DNA of 64,000 nucleotides from Actinacidiphila sp965342175 (GTDB lineage Bacteria > Actinomycetota > Actinomycetes > Streptomycetales > Streptomycetaceae): assembly GCF_965342175.1 (NCBI RefSeq), contig NZ_CBDRBL010000028.1:1-64000 (forward strand), written 5' to 3'. The notes below the pieces were generated by a model that was given only the letters and a program-made list of their open reading frames with translations, was not told the DNA's origin and searched no databases. Position 1 is the stretch's first letter. Each line of letters begins with the position of its first letter. The position numbers and the translations under genes are program-made. This document shows positions 45,538 to 55,988 of this stretch, piece after piece.

Positions 45538-45936
45538 ATGCACGAGATGTCCATCGCAGTGGCGGTGGTGGAGCAGGTCGAGGAGGCCGCCGCCCGGCTC
45601 GCTGACGACACGGGTGCGGTTCCCCGTGCACAGTCCGTCCATCTGGAGGTCGGGGAACTCGCCGGAGTCGTGGCGGACGCCCTGCTCTTCAGCTTCGACC
45701 TCGCCTGCGCCGGCACCGTGCTGGAGGGCGCGGCCCTCACCACCGACACCGTCGCGGGCCGGGCCGGCTGCACGCGCTGCGCACGGGTCTGGCCCACCGG
45801 CATGCCCCCGCGGCTGAGCTGCCCGGGCTGTGACGGCGCGGCGACCGAGCTGCTGTCCGGCCGCGAACTGCGGATCACCGAGGTGCGGTGGGCCGAGCGG
45901 AGCCGGCCGGCCGCCCCACTCCCCGAGGAGCGCTGA
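45538..45936 (+). CDS. hypA: HypA nickel metallochaperone
   Basis: 132 residues beginning MHEMSI, whose His2 helps bind nickel. The zinc site is the two CxxC motifs CTRCARVW and LSCPGCDG (residues ~79-103). With HypB it delivers Ni2+ to the hydrogenase large subunit. First of the six-gene hyp block; next gene follows within 6 bp. Confidence 0.95.
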   Translation: MHEMSIAVAVVEQVEEAAARLADDTGAVPRAQSVHLEVGELAGVVADALLFSFDLACAGTVLEGAALTTDTVAGRAGCTRCARVWPTGMPPRLSCPGCDGAATELLSGRELRITEVRWAERSRPAAPLPEER

Positions 45937-45941
45937 GAGCC

Positions 45942-46787
45942 ATGTGCAAGGTGACCGATCTGCGCCAGTCCGTGCTCGCCAGGAACGACCGCGGCGCTCA
46001 GGCACTGCGGCAGGAACTGGCCGCCCGCGGGACCGTGATGGTGAATCTGCTATCGAGCCCCGGCAGCGGCAAGACGGCGCTGCTGGAGTCGGAACTGGGG
46101 CTGGCCCGGCTGCGGGGGGTACCCGTCGCGGCACTCACCGCCGACCTCGCCACCGAGAACGACGCGACCCGGCTGGCCCGCTCCGGCGCGCCTGTGCGGC
46201 AGGTGCTCACCGACGGGCTGTGCCACCTGGAGTCCGCGATGGTGCGCGCACACGTCGACACCTGGCTGCCGGAGGGCACCCGCCTGCTGTTCGTGGAGAA
46301 CGTCGGCAACCTCGTCTGCCCCGCCTCGTACGACCTCGGGGAGTCGCTGCGCGTCGTGCTGGCCTCGGTCACCGAGGGCGAGGACAAGCCGCTGAAGTAC
46401 CCCACGGCCTTCGGCCTGGCGCATCTGGTGGTCGTGACGAAGTACGACATCGCCGAGGCTGTCGGCTTCGACGAGGCGGCCTTCCGCGGGGCCGTGGCCC
46501 AGGTCAACCCGGGTGTGGAGGTGGTGCTCACGTCCTCGCGGGCCGGCGAGGGCGCGGGTGTGCTGCTGGAGCGGGCGCTGGCCGTCCACGCGGGAGCACC
46601 CGTGCACCGCCCGGTAATGGCGCGTACCGCGGTGGCCGACGGCCACGGGCAGGCCCACGGACACGGGGACGCGCACGATACAGAGCACGGACACGGGCAT
46701 GCACACCCGCAGGAGCACCGGCACCCGCACGCGCGCCCGCACGGGGACGTCGTCGACCCCACCCGCTCTCCGGGCCACACGAACTGA
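45942..46787 (+). CDS. hypB: HypB nickel-insertion GTPase with C-terminal His tail
   Basis: 281 residues. P-loop SSPGSGKTALLE (residues ~37-48), the metal-site region LVCPASYDLGE, and the GTPase specificity motif TKYD. Ni delivery to the large subunit is driven by GTP hydrolysis. Unusually, the His-rich nickel-storage stretch (about a dozen His, alternating with Gly/Ala/Pro, residues ~225-270) is at the C-terminus rather than the N-terminus as in most HypB proteins. The stop overlaps the hypF ATG. Confidence 0.95.
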   Translation: MCKVTDLRQSVLARNDRGAQALRQELAARGTVMVNLLSSPGSGKTALLESELGLARLRGVPVAALTADLATENDATRLARSGAPVRQVLTDGLCHLESAMVRAHVDTWLPEGTRLLFVENVGNLVCPASYDLGESLRVVLASVTEGEDKPLKYPTAFGLAHLVVVTKYDIAEAVGFDEAAFRGAVAQVNPGVEVVLTSSRAGEGAGVLLERALAVHAGAPVHRPVMARTAVADGHGQAHGHGDAHDTEHGHGHAHPQEHRHPHARPHGDVVDPTRSPGHTN

Positions 46788-49162
46788 TGCCGGCTCAGCC
46801 GGAGTCCGCGGCCCCGAGCGCGCAACGCCGCCAGGTGCTGGTCCAGGGGGTCGTGCAAGGGGTCGGCTTCCGGCCGTTCGTGTTCGGACTCGCCCGTGAG
46901 CTGGGGCTCGCGGGCCATGTCGGCAACACCGGCGACGGGGTGGTCGCCGAGGTCGAGGGCACGCCCGCCGCCGTCGCGGCCTTCTGCGACCGGCTGCGGT
47001 CGGAGGCGCCGCCGCTGGCGGTGGTGGAGTCGGTGTCCCACCGCCCGCTCCCCCCGGCGGGCGGCACGGACTTCACCATCAGCGCCTCGCGCCCCGGTGG
47101 AGCGTCCTCCCGCACCCTGGTCTCCCCCGACACGGCCACCTGCGAAGCGTGCCTGGCCGAGTTGCGCGACCCCGCCGACCGCCGCCACCGGCACCCGTTC
47201 ATCACCTGCACGCACTGCGGCCCCCGCTTCACCATCGTCACCGGCCTGCCGTACGACCGCCCCCACACCACGATGGCCCGCTTCCCGATGTGCGCGAGGT
47301 GCCGGGCCGAGTACGAGGATCCCGCCGACCGCCGATTCCACGCGCAGCCGATCTCCTGCCACGACTGCGGTCCCCGCCTGCGGCTCGTCCTGCCCGGCGC
47401 GGAACGTGCCGGGCAGGAGGGGGATCCGGTCGCGCGGGCGCGGCGGCTGCTGGCGGCGGGCGCCGTCGTCGCGGTGAAGGGCCTGGGCGGCTACCACCTG
47501 GCCTGCGACGCGGACAACGAGGAGAGCGTGCGGCTGCTGCGGCGGCGCAAGGGCCGGGGCGACAAACCGTTCGCCCTGATGGCGCGGGAGCTCGCGGACG
47601 TCGAGCGGCTGGCCCACCTGGAACCGGCGGAGCGGACGTTGCTGACCGGCGCCCGCCGGCCGATCGTCCTGCTGCGGCGCCGCGCGGGGGCGCGCGACGT
47701 GGCGGAGGCGGTGGCGCCGCGGGTGGCCGATCTCGGGTTGATGCTGCCGTACACGCCCGTCCACCATCTGCTGCTGGGGCTGCCGGGCGATCCCCCGGGG
47801 CCCCGGCTGCTGGTGATGACCAGCGGCAACCTGGGCGGGGAGCCCATCGTCACCGACGACGAGGAGGCGCTGGAGCGGCTGGCGGGCCTGGCCGACGCGT
47901 GGCTGGCGCACGACCGGCCCATCCACGTGCCGTGCGACGACTCGGTGGTGCGGATCTGCGACGGGGAGGAACTGCCCGTGCGCCGCTCACGCGGCTACGC
48001 CCCCTTCCCGGTGCCGCTGCCCGTGCCCGTCCGGCCGGCGCTCGCCGTGGGCGGCGACCTGAAGAACACCTTCTGCGTGGGAGAGGGCCGGCACGCCTGG
48101 CTGTCGGCCCACGTCGGCGACATGGACGACCTGGCGACCCTGAGCGCGTTCACCGCCGCCGAACGCCAATTGGAGCAGATCACCGGGGTCAGGCCGGCGC
48201 TGCTCGCCGCGGACCGGCACCCCGGCTACCGCTCGGTGGGCTGGGCGCGGCGCGCCGCGGGCGACCGGCCGCTGCGGCAGGTGCAGCACCACCACGCGCA
48301 CGTCGCGGCGGCGATGGCCGAGGCGGGGCTGGACGGCACGAGCCCGGTGATCGGGGTCGCCTTCGACGGCACCGGATACGGCGACGACGGCGCGGTGTGG
48401 GGCGGCGAGTTCCTGCTGGCCGACTACGACGGCTTCCGGCGGCCCGCGCACCTGGCGTATGTGCCGCTGCCCGGCGGGGACGCGGCGGTACGCCGCCCCT
48501 ACCGTATGGCGCTGGCTCATCTGCGGGCGGCCGGTCTGCCGTGGTCGCCCGGCCTGCCGTGCGCGGACGCCTGCCCGAAGGCCGAACGCGTGATTCTGGC
48601 AGCTCAGTTGGAGCGCGGACTGCACTGCGTCCCGACGTCGAGCATGGGCCGGCTCTTCGACGCCGTCGCCTCCCTGGCGGGCGTGTGCCACGAGGCCGGT
48701 TACGAGGCGCAGGCGGCCGTCGAGCTGGAGGCCGCGGCCGTGGCGGCGGGCGGGCTGCCCGCCGGGGGCTACGCCTTCGCGCTGCGCTCCGGGGCCGGCG
48801 CCGCCGGGGCCACCGCCTGCGACCCCGGGCCGGTGCTGGCCGCTGTCGTCGCCGACCTGGCCGCGGGAGTGCCCGCCGGGGTGATCGCCGGGCGCTTCCA
48901 CCGGGCGGTGGCCGACCTGGTCGTCGGTGTGTGCGCCGCCCTGCGGGAACGCGAGGGCGTCTCGACGGTGGTGCTCAGCGGCGGTGTCCTCGCCAACGCG
49001 CCGCTGTCCTCCGCGTGCGCGCGCGATCTGCGCGCCGACGGGTTCACGGTGCTGCGGCACCGGCTCGTGCCGCCCAACGACGGCGGTCTGGCGCTCGGCC
49101 AGCTCGTCGTCGCGGCCCGCGGCGGCCGCCCGACCCCCCACCCACAGCGAGGAGACAGCTGA
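46787..49162 (+). CDS. hypF: HypF carbamoyltransferase
   Basis: 791 residues with the full domain order: acylphosphatase (VQGVVQGVGFRPFVFGLA, residues ~18-90), two zinc-finger pairs (CEACLAEL...CTHCGPRF and CARCRAEY...CHDCGPRL), a YrdC-like domain (~200-370, KGLGGYHLACDA and RRRKGRGDKPFALM), and a Kae1-like carbamoyltransferase (~390-770, HHHAHVAAAMAE metal site). It turns carbamoyl phosphate into the thiocarboxamide on HypE that becomes the CN- ligands. Confidence 0.96.
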   Translation: MPAQPESAAPSAQRRQVLVQGVVQGVGFRPFVFGLARELGLAGHVGNTGDGVVAEVEGTPAAVAAFCDRLRSEAPPLAVVESVSHRPLPPAGGTDFTISASRPGGASSRTLVSPDTATCEACLAELRDPADRRHRHPFITCTHCGPRFTIVTGLPYDRPHTTMARFPMCARCRAEYEDPADRRFHAQPISCHDCGPRLRLVLPGAERAGQEGDPVARARRLLAAGAVVAVKGLGGYHLACDADNEESVRLLRRRKGRGDKPFALMARELADVERLAHLEPAERTLLTGARRPIVLLRRRAGARDVAEAVAPRVADLGLMLPYTPVHHLLLGLPGDPPGPRLLVMTSGNLGGEPIVTDDEEALERLAGLADAWLAHDRPIHVPCDDSVVRICDGEELPVRRSRGYAPFPVPLPVPVRPALAVGGDLKNTFCVGEGRHAWLSAHVGDMDDLATLSAFTAAERQLEQITGVRPALLAADRHPGYRSVGWARRAAGDRPLRQVQHHHAHVAAAMAEAGLDGTSPVIGVAFDGTGYGDDGAVWGGEFLLADYDGFRRPAHLAYVPLPGGDAAVRRPYRMALAHLRAAGLPWSPGLPCADACPKAERVILAAQLERGLHCVPTSSMGRLFDAVASLAGVCHEAGYEAQAAVELEAAAVAAGGLPAGGYAFALRSGAGAAGATACDPGPVLAAVVADLAAGVPAGVIAGRFHRAVADLVVGVCAALREREGVSTVVLSGGVLANAPLSSACARDLRADGFTVLRHRLVPPNDGGLALGQLVVAARGGRPTPHPQRGDS

Positions 49163-49454
49163 TGTGCCTGGCGGTACCCGGCAAGGTGCTGGAGATCGAG
49201 GATCGTGACGGCACCAGGATGGCGACCGTCGACTTCGGCGGCGTGGTGAAGGACGTGTGCCTGGAGTACCTGCCCGACCTGCGGGTCGGCGAGTACGCCA
49301 TCGTCCACGTCGGCTTCGCGCTGCAGCGGCTCGACGAGGAGTCGGCGCGGCAGACGCTCGCCCTCTTCGGCGATCTCGGGCTGCTGGAGGAGGAGTTCGG
49401 CGACGCCTGGCAGCAGGCGTCGGCCGAGGCGGGAACGACGGCGGAGGCGGAGCG

Positions 49455-49458
<4 letters not shown>
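49162..49458 (+). CDS. hypC: HypC chaperone
   Basis: 98 residues beginning MCLAVPGKV; Cys2 (after Met removal the N-terminal residue) binds the Fe(CN)2CO unit with HypD and the large subunit. OB-like body with DFGGVVKDVCLEYLPDLRVGEYAIVHVGFAL. Both ends overlap neighbouring genes by 1-4 bp. Confidence 0.95.
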
Positions 49459-50571
<1,113 letters not shown>

Positions 50572-50579
<8 letters not shown>

Positions 50580-51657
50580 CAGCGTCGACATCGCGAGGAC
50601 CCCCGCGGCCCCGGACTTCTCCGGCTGGACCTGCCCGGTGCCGCTGCGCGACCAGCCGCGGGTGGTGATGGGCCACGGCGGCGGGGGCGTGCTGTCTGCG
50701 GAACTCGTTCGGCACGTCTTCGCCCCGGCCTTCGGCGGCGAGGCGCTGTCGGCGCTCGCCGACTCGGCGACCGTGACGCTGGGCGGGGCCCGGATCGCGT
50801 TCTCCACCGACTCGTACGTGGTGCGGCCACTGTTCTTCCCCGGCGGCAGCATCGGCGACCTCGCCGTCAACGGCACCGTCAACGACCTGGCCATGAGCGG
50901 GGCCAGGGCCGCTTTCCTCTCCTGCGGCTTCATCCTGGAGGAGGGCGTGGAGATGCCGGTGGTGGCCCGGGTCGCCGAGGCGCTCGGCGCGGCCGCGCGC
51001 ACCGCGGGGGTGGAGGTCGTCACCGGGGACACCAAGGTGGTCGAGGCCGGTCACGGGGACGGGTTGTACATCAACACCGCGGGCATCGGGCTGGTCCCCG
51101 AGGGGGTCGACATCCGTCCGCAGCGGGCCGCGCCGGGTGACGTCGTCATCGTCAGCGGGGAAATCGGGGCGCACGGCGTCGCCGTGATGAGTGTGCGCGA
51201 GGGCCTGGAGTTCGGGGTCGAGATCACGAGCGACACGGCGGCGCTCGGCGGCCTGGTCGAGGCGGTGCTGCGCGTCACGAAGGACGTGCACGTGCTGCGT
51301 GACCCCACGCGCGGCGGTCTCGCCGCCGCCCTGAACGAGATCGCGGCCGCCTCGGGCGTCGGCGTGGCCCTGCAGGAGCGGGCGGTGCCCGTGCCGCCCG
51401 CGGTCGCCAACGCCTGCGCGGTGCTGGGTCTGGACCCGATGTACGTCGCGAACGAGGGCAGGCTCGTGGCCTTCGTGCCCCGCGCGGTGGCCGACGAGGT
51501 GCTGGCCGCGATGCGCGCGCACCCCCTGGGGGCCGACGCGACCGTCATCGGCGAGTGCGTGGCGGAGCACGCGGGCATGGTCGTCGCCCGTACGGGCCTG
51601 GGCGGGACGCGCGTGGTGGACCTGCCGCTGGGCGAGCAGCTGCCCCGTATCTGCTGA
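50572..51657 (+). CDS. hypE: HypE carbamoyl dehydratase
   Basis: 361 residues from a TTG that overlaps hypD by 8 bp and has GGAGG upstream; all earlier in-frame starts lie inside hypD. PurM-like ATPase fold (MGHGGGG, FSTDSYVV, VNDLAMSGA, GDTKVVE). It ends with the diagnostic PRIC, whose Cys accepts the carbamoyl group from HypF and is dehydrated to thiocyanate. Last gene of the operon. Confidence 0.96.
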
Positions 51658-51680
51658 CGCTCCCGCCACGCGGGCACCCT

Positions 51681-51715
51681 GGCCGGGCGGGGGCGGGTGC
51701 CGTCCCCGCCCGGCC
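51681..51715 (+). terminator. Terminator of the hydrogenase/hyp operon
   Basis: A perfect 12-bp stem GGCCGGGCGGGG with its complement and an 11-base loop, 24 bp after hypE, followed by CTCCCCTGCGTTTTG. Confidence 0.8.
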
Positions 51716-52612
51716 CTCCCCTGCGTTTTGTGTTGCCGGGTCGTCGCGGGCTCCTCGCGCCGCCGGAGACCGGGGGAACCGGGTGGTCTCCCTTGCCGAC
51801 GGCCGCCCCTCCCCCAACGGGACGCCGGCCATCGCGACAGGCCCCGAGGGCGCCCACCGCCCCTCGGGCACGATCTCGCCGGTGCGCGCGCTGAGGGCCG
51901 CGGGGACTCCGTGCGCCTGAGGAAGGCACTGCTCCGGACCGGGGGCCCGATGGCCGGCGGAGCGGGCGGCCTGAGCCGCGGATCGCGGCACGGCACGTTC
52001 CTTGGGGATCGCCGTGGTCCTCGTCGCCGCGCCCTCGCCCCGCCCCGATGCGGAACAACTCCGGCTTGCCGTCATGGTGTTGAGCGGGTTCCGCATGGCG
52101 ATCAACGGCGTGGACAGTGGGTTCCGAAGGGTCAGCCGGGGCGTCCGCGCCGTCGGGGACGTATCCCAGGGGCCCCACGAGAACGGCGGCAGCGGAGGGG
52201 GACCGGGTAGCCGGACCGAAGCGACCGGGCGGGCGGCGTCCGTCCCGGCGACGCCCTCGGCGCACGCGCGCCGCGCGCCGCACCCGCGCGGCACGGGAGG
52301 CATGCGGTGGGACGGCGCGGCGGGGGCGACGGGTCGGCCGACACGCTCGTGACTGTGCGTCAGTCCTTCGTCGTCGCGGATCTGGCACCGCGTCACCTGT
52401 ACGCCGGAAGCCCCCGCTTGCTTGCCGGCGATGCCCAGGCACGCGTGTGACCTGGAGGGACGCGCGGCGCCGGCAGGCACGCTCGGCTGTGCGGGTGGGA
52501 TACGGCGTCGTCCTCGAGTGGCGCGCAGAGCGGGCCGCTGTTTTGCTCCGCGTGAGCCGCCCGTCAACGGGACGGCTCTTCTCTCCCACTGTTTCGACTC
52601 GGAGGCTGCCTC
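51716..52612. other. Long gap without a convincing gene
   Basis: About 900 bases. Minus-strand and plus-strand frames are all Arg/Ala/Pro-rich with no family motif. A frame from 52,002 has a short coding-like start (AEQLRLAVMVLSGFRMA) that could be a remnant. GC falls near 52,560-52,600, the presumable promoter of the next gene. Confidence 0.35.
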
Positions 52613-53074
52613 ATGCCTACAACACGCGTTCTTGGCGGTGTCGCCATGGCCGCGGCCCTCATCGGTGTCACTGTTCCCTCTGCTTCCGCCAGCGACATCT
52701 CCGATGCGTGGGTCACCCCCTACTACGCCGTCCCCGGCATGCGGCTGACCGTCACGACCACGGCCTGCGGTCGCGACGCCAACTACTCCAAGGGCCAGTC
52801 CGAAGCCGGCGGCCAGGTCAACCTGCTGCCCCTGGGCAGGAGCGGCCTGCTGGCGGGCAGCTTCCGCGTGCCGAAGAACACCCGGCCCGGCTGGTACACC
52901 GTGACGGTGCGGTGCCCGCCGCGCATCCAGACCAAGGCGTCCTTCCGCGTGGTCGGCGGATTCGGGCGCGGATTCTCCGGCCTGGACCGCGGCTTCTCGG
53001 GTTCGGGCCGAGGCTTTTCCGGCCTCGACTGCGACGACTTCGGCCTTGCCGGCCGGCGGTCCGGCGGTCGCTGA
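52613..53074 (+). CDS. Small secreted protein with Gly-Phe repeats
   Basis: 153 residues. Sec signal peptide (VAMAAALIGVTVPSASA, cleavage after ASA, ~residue 27), then a beta-rich domain of ~85 residues (VTPYYAVPGMRLTVTTTACGRDANY ... PGWYTVTVRCP) with two Cys likely forming a disulfide. The C-terminus has three near-repeats of GFSG(L/S) with Arg, Asp and Gly, ending basic. The body resembles the small secreted Streptomyces proteins with an Ig-like fold; a sortase signal is absent. Function unknown. Confidence 0.75.
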   Translation: MPTTRVLGGVAMAAALIGVTVPSASASDISDAWVTPYYAVPGMRLTVTTTACGRDANYSKGQSEAGGQVNLLPLGRSGLLAGSFRVPKNTRPGWYTVTVRCPPRIQTKASFRVVGGFGRGFSGLDRGFSGSGRGFSGLDCDDFGLAGRRSGGR

Positions 53075-53294
53075 TCAAGGGGCCCGGCTCTTCGGATCGC
53101 CGCCCCGGCCGCCGCGCACCCAGACGGTGGCGCGGCCGGGGCGGCGGGGCCCGCGCGGACACCCCGCACCGACATCTTTCACGCTTCCAGGTGGCGATCG
53201 GCGTCCGGACGGATGAATGTGGAGGAAAGAGGGGGCGCGCGGCCCGCGAGGCGGCCCGCCGCGGTCGTGGCGGCGCGTGAACGAGGAGACGGAC

Positions 53295-53756
53295 ATGCGA
53301 GAGAACGAGATGGGTGACGAGGTCTACCAGCCGGACGGGTCAGAGGTCCAGGACGACGCCGGGCTGCTGGAACCTGAGGACACCCTGGACTACCACGGTG
53401 TCGACCAGATACTCGACGAGGGCTACTCACCGCCGGAGCGGCCCTGGGCGGTGAACAAGCCCGCCACCACAGCGGCGGGCCGCCTGCGGGGCGAGACACT
53501 CGACGAACGCCTGGCCGAGGAACTCCCGGACCTGCCGATCCCCGACGGCGACGGCATCGGGGACACCTGGGACACCGACGGGGAGCTGATCGACGGCGAG
53601 GTCGGCGGGCCCCGCGCCGGGCGGCTGCTCGCCCCCGACGAGGGGACCCACTACGACACCGAAGGGCTGGTCGCCCAGGACATCGGCATCGACGGGGCGG
53701 CCGCCTCCGCCGAAGAGGCCGCGATGCACCTCCTCCCGGAGTCCGAGGACTACTGA
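53295..53756 (+). CDS. DUF5709 protein
   Basis: 153 residues, very acidic and hydrophilic. Matches DUF5709: GLLEPEDTLDYHGVDQILDEGYSPPERPWAV near the N-terminus, then GETLDERLAEELPD, LIDGEVGGPRAGRL and the C-terminal SAEEAAMHL. Common in actinobacteria and probably intrinsically disordered; no known activity. GAGGAG precedes the ATG by six bases. Confidence 0.88.
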   Translation: MRENEMGDEVYQPDGSEVQDDAGLLEPEDTLDYHGVDQILDEGYSPPERPWAVNKPATTAAGRLRGETLDERLAEELPDLPIPDGDGIGDTWDTDGELIDGEVGGPRAGRLLAPDEGTHYDTEGLVAQDIGIDGAAASAEEAAMHLLPESEDY

Positions 53757-53780
53757 CCCCGTCCCGTCCAGGCAGCGCAC

Positions 53781-53963
53781 CGCTCACCCGACCTCAGGGC
53801 CGCCCTCCCCCGCACCGCTCCCACCGCCCGGCGCCTTCCCCCGCGCGGGCGGCGTTCCACGCACGGGCACCTCACCGCTCTCCAACGGCGGCCCGTCGAT
53901 CGCGCAGTAGTGCCTGCACTCCGGGACCGGCTCCGCCGGCTCCCCTGGCGTCTCACGCAGCAC
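53781..53963. repeat. Direct repeat, copy 1 (outside the exporter gene)
   Basis: A 183-bp segment that is repeated 234 bp further on with only a few substitutions. Copy 2 encodes the last ~60 residues of the DHA2 exporter; this copy is a non-functional duplicate of that 3' end. Confidence 0.85.
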
Positions 53964-54014
53964 ATCCGACCCGGAGACCGACCAGGCCGATCCCGGTGGT
54001 CTCGCCGGAGAGCC

Positions 54015-54197
54015 CGCTCACCCGACCTCAGGGCCGCCCTTCCCCGCACCGCTCCCACCGCCCGGCGCCTTCCCCCGCGCGGGCGGCGTTCCACGCACGG
54101 GCGCCTCACCGCTCTCCAACGGCGGCCCGTCGATCGCGCAGTAGTGCCTGCACTCCGGGACCGGCTCCGCCGGCTCCCCTGGCGTCTCACGCAGCAC
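54015..54197. repeat. Direct repeat, copy 2 (3' end of the exporter gene)
   Basis: Partner of the repeat at 53,781. The 51 bp between the two copies also resemble the next part of the exporter gene loosely, so the duplication may once have been longer. Confidence 0.85.
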
Positions 54198-55610
54198 GTC
54201 GGAGCGGATGCCGAACCAGGCCAGCAGCGCGCCCACCACCAGCATCCCGGCGCAGATCACGACGGCGACACGGAAGCCGCGGCCGAAGGCGGCAGGGTCC
54301 CGGTAGTCGTCGCCGGAGAGTCCGGCCAGCAGCGGCAGGGCCGCCACCGCGAGCAGGCCCGCCGCCCGCGCCACGGCGTTGTTCACCCCGGACGCCGTGC
54401 CCGCGAGCCGGACGTCGGCCGCGCCGAGGACGGTGGCGGTCAAAGGGGCGACGGTGGCCGTCAGGCCCAGGGCGAAGACGCACACTGCGGGCAGGACGTC
54501 GGCGGCGTAGGAGGTGTCGGCGCCGATCCGCAGCATCAGCAGCAGGCCGACAGCGGAGACCGCCGGGCCCACCGTCATGGGGATGCGAGGACCGATGCGC
54601 TCGGCAAGTCGGCCCGCACGCTCGGACAGCGCCAGCATGATGACCGTGATAGGCAGCAGCGCCGTCCCGGAGGCCAGCGGGGAGTAACGGGCCTGCGTCT
54701 GCAGCTCCAGCACCAGGAAGAAGAACAGGCCGCCCAGTGCCGCGTAGACCGCGAAGGTGACCAGGTTCGCCGCGGTGAACTGGCGGTTCGCGAACAGGCT
54801 CGGCGGCAGCATCGGGTGCGGGCTGCGCCGCTCGGTCACCACGAATCCGGCGAACGCCGCCAGGCCCACGGTGGCGGCGACGGACACGGCCGCGACGTCC
54901 GGGTGGCTGCCGCCCGCGGCGATCAGGGCGTAGGTGACTCCCGCGAGCCCGACCGCTCCGAGCACGGCGCCGGCCGCGTCGAATCCACCGGTGGCGCACT
55001 CGTCGCGGCTCTCGGGGACGTGGCGGGCGGCGACGGCGACGACCAGGGCCGCCAGCGGGAGGTTGATGAAGAACACCCAGCGCCAGCTGACGGCGTCGAC
55101 CAGCCACCCGCCGAGCAGCGGCCCCAGCGCCCCCGCGATGCCGCCCAGGCCCGACCACACGCCGATCGCGCGAGCCCGGTCCTGGGGCGCGAAGGACGCC
55201 TGGATCAGCGCCAGCGAGCCGGGGGTGAGCAGCGCCCCGCCGACGCCCTGCAGCGCGCGGGCGCCGATCAGCACCTCGATACCGGGCGCGACACCGCACA
55301 GCAGCGACGCCAGCGCGAACCACACGGTGCCGACGATGAAGAGCCTGCGCCGCCCGAAGCGGTCGCCGAGCGAGCCGCCGAGCAGGATGAGGGCGGCGAG
55401 GGTGAGGGTGTAGGCGTTGATCGTCCACTGGAGGCCGGCGAGAGTGGCGCCGAGATCCTTGCCGATCGTCGGGAGGGCGACGTTGACGACGGTGCTGTCC
55501 AGGAGCGTCATGCCCGATCCCAGGACGACCGCCACGAGGACCCAGCGTCCCTCCGCCCCGCCCAGCGTCAGCGTCCCGGTCCGGCCCGCTGTGTTCGCGG
55601 CCTCTGTCAT
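54018..55610 (-). CDS. DHA2-family (EmrB/QacA-like) MFS exporter
   Basis: About 530 residues with 14 hydrophobic helices. Motifs: LDSTVVNVALPTIGKDL in helix 1 (DHA2 motif D1), GSLGDRFGRRRLF (motif A) and the antiporter motif C region SGLGGIAGALGPLLGGW, followed by WRWVFFINLP. A multidrug or metabolite/proton antiporter. The ATG is supported by GGAGG five bases upstream; an ATG five codons earlier is possible. The last ~70 residues are hydrophilic (Pro/Gly/Glu) and lie in a duplicated DNA segment, so the tail may be recently altered. Confidence 0.93.
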   Translation of the reverse strand: MTEAANTAGRTGTLTLGGAEGRWVLVAVVLGSGMTLLDSTVVNVALPTIGKDLGATLAGLQWTINAYTLTLAALILLGGSLGDRFGRRRLFIVGTVWFALASLLCGVAPGIEVLIGARALQGVGGALLTPGSLALIQASFAPQDRARAIGVWSGLGGIAGALGPLLGGWLVDAVSWRWVFFINLPLAALVVAVAARHVPESRDECATGGFDAAGAVLGAVGLAGVTYALIAAGGSHPDVAAVSVAATVGLAAFAGFVVTERRSPHPMLPPSLFANRQFTAANLVTFAVYAALGGLFFFLVLELQTQARYSPLASGTALLPITVIMLALSERAGRLAERIGPRIPMTVGPAVSAVGLLLMLRIGADTSYAADVLPAVCVFALGLTATVAPLTATVLGAADVRLAGTASGVNNAVARAAGLLAVAALPLLAGLSGDDYRDPAAFGRGFRVAVVICAGMLVVGALLAWFGIRSDVLRETPGEPAEPVPECRHYCAIDGPPLESGEAPVRGTPPARGKAPGGGSGAGKGGPEVG

Positions 55611-55759
55611 CGCAGCCTCCGCCATCCCCGCCGTGACCCGCGGTCCTCACCGAATCTACCCCGGGGGCACGGCGGTCGCGTGGGGGTGCGAAGCGTCCGT
55701 GGCACGGCGTCGTCGCAGGCCCGTCGCGCCCTTCGGCCGGAGGACGGCGCGGCTTCACC

Positions 55760-55920
55760 GGACCGGTGTCGCACGCCGCTCCGGTGCCCCCGGGCAGGGC
55801 GCCGCACGGGTGCGAGAAGTCGTCCAGGCACCCGCGCACGGGATACGCGCCGCGGCGCCGTCGCCCACAGGACGCGCGCGGTGGACCGGTGTCGCACGCC
55901 GCTCCGGTGCTTCCGGGCAG
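55760..55920. repeat. Pair of 38-bp direct repeats
   Basis: GGACCGGTGTCGCACGCCGC... occurs at 55,760-55,797 and 55,883-55,920 with two mismatches, in the intergenic region between the exporter and the GAF/SpoIIE gene. Confidence 0.75.
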
Positions 55921-55988
55921 ACGGGCGCGTAGGGTGACGTGACAGGGTGACGTGACGACGGCGCCCGTCGGCGCCGGGAGGAAGCACC

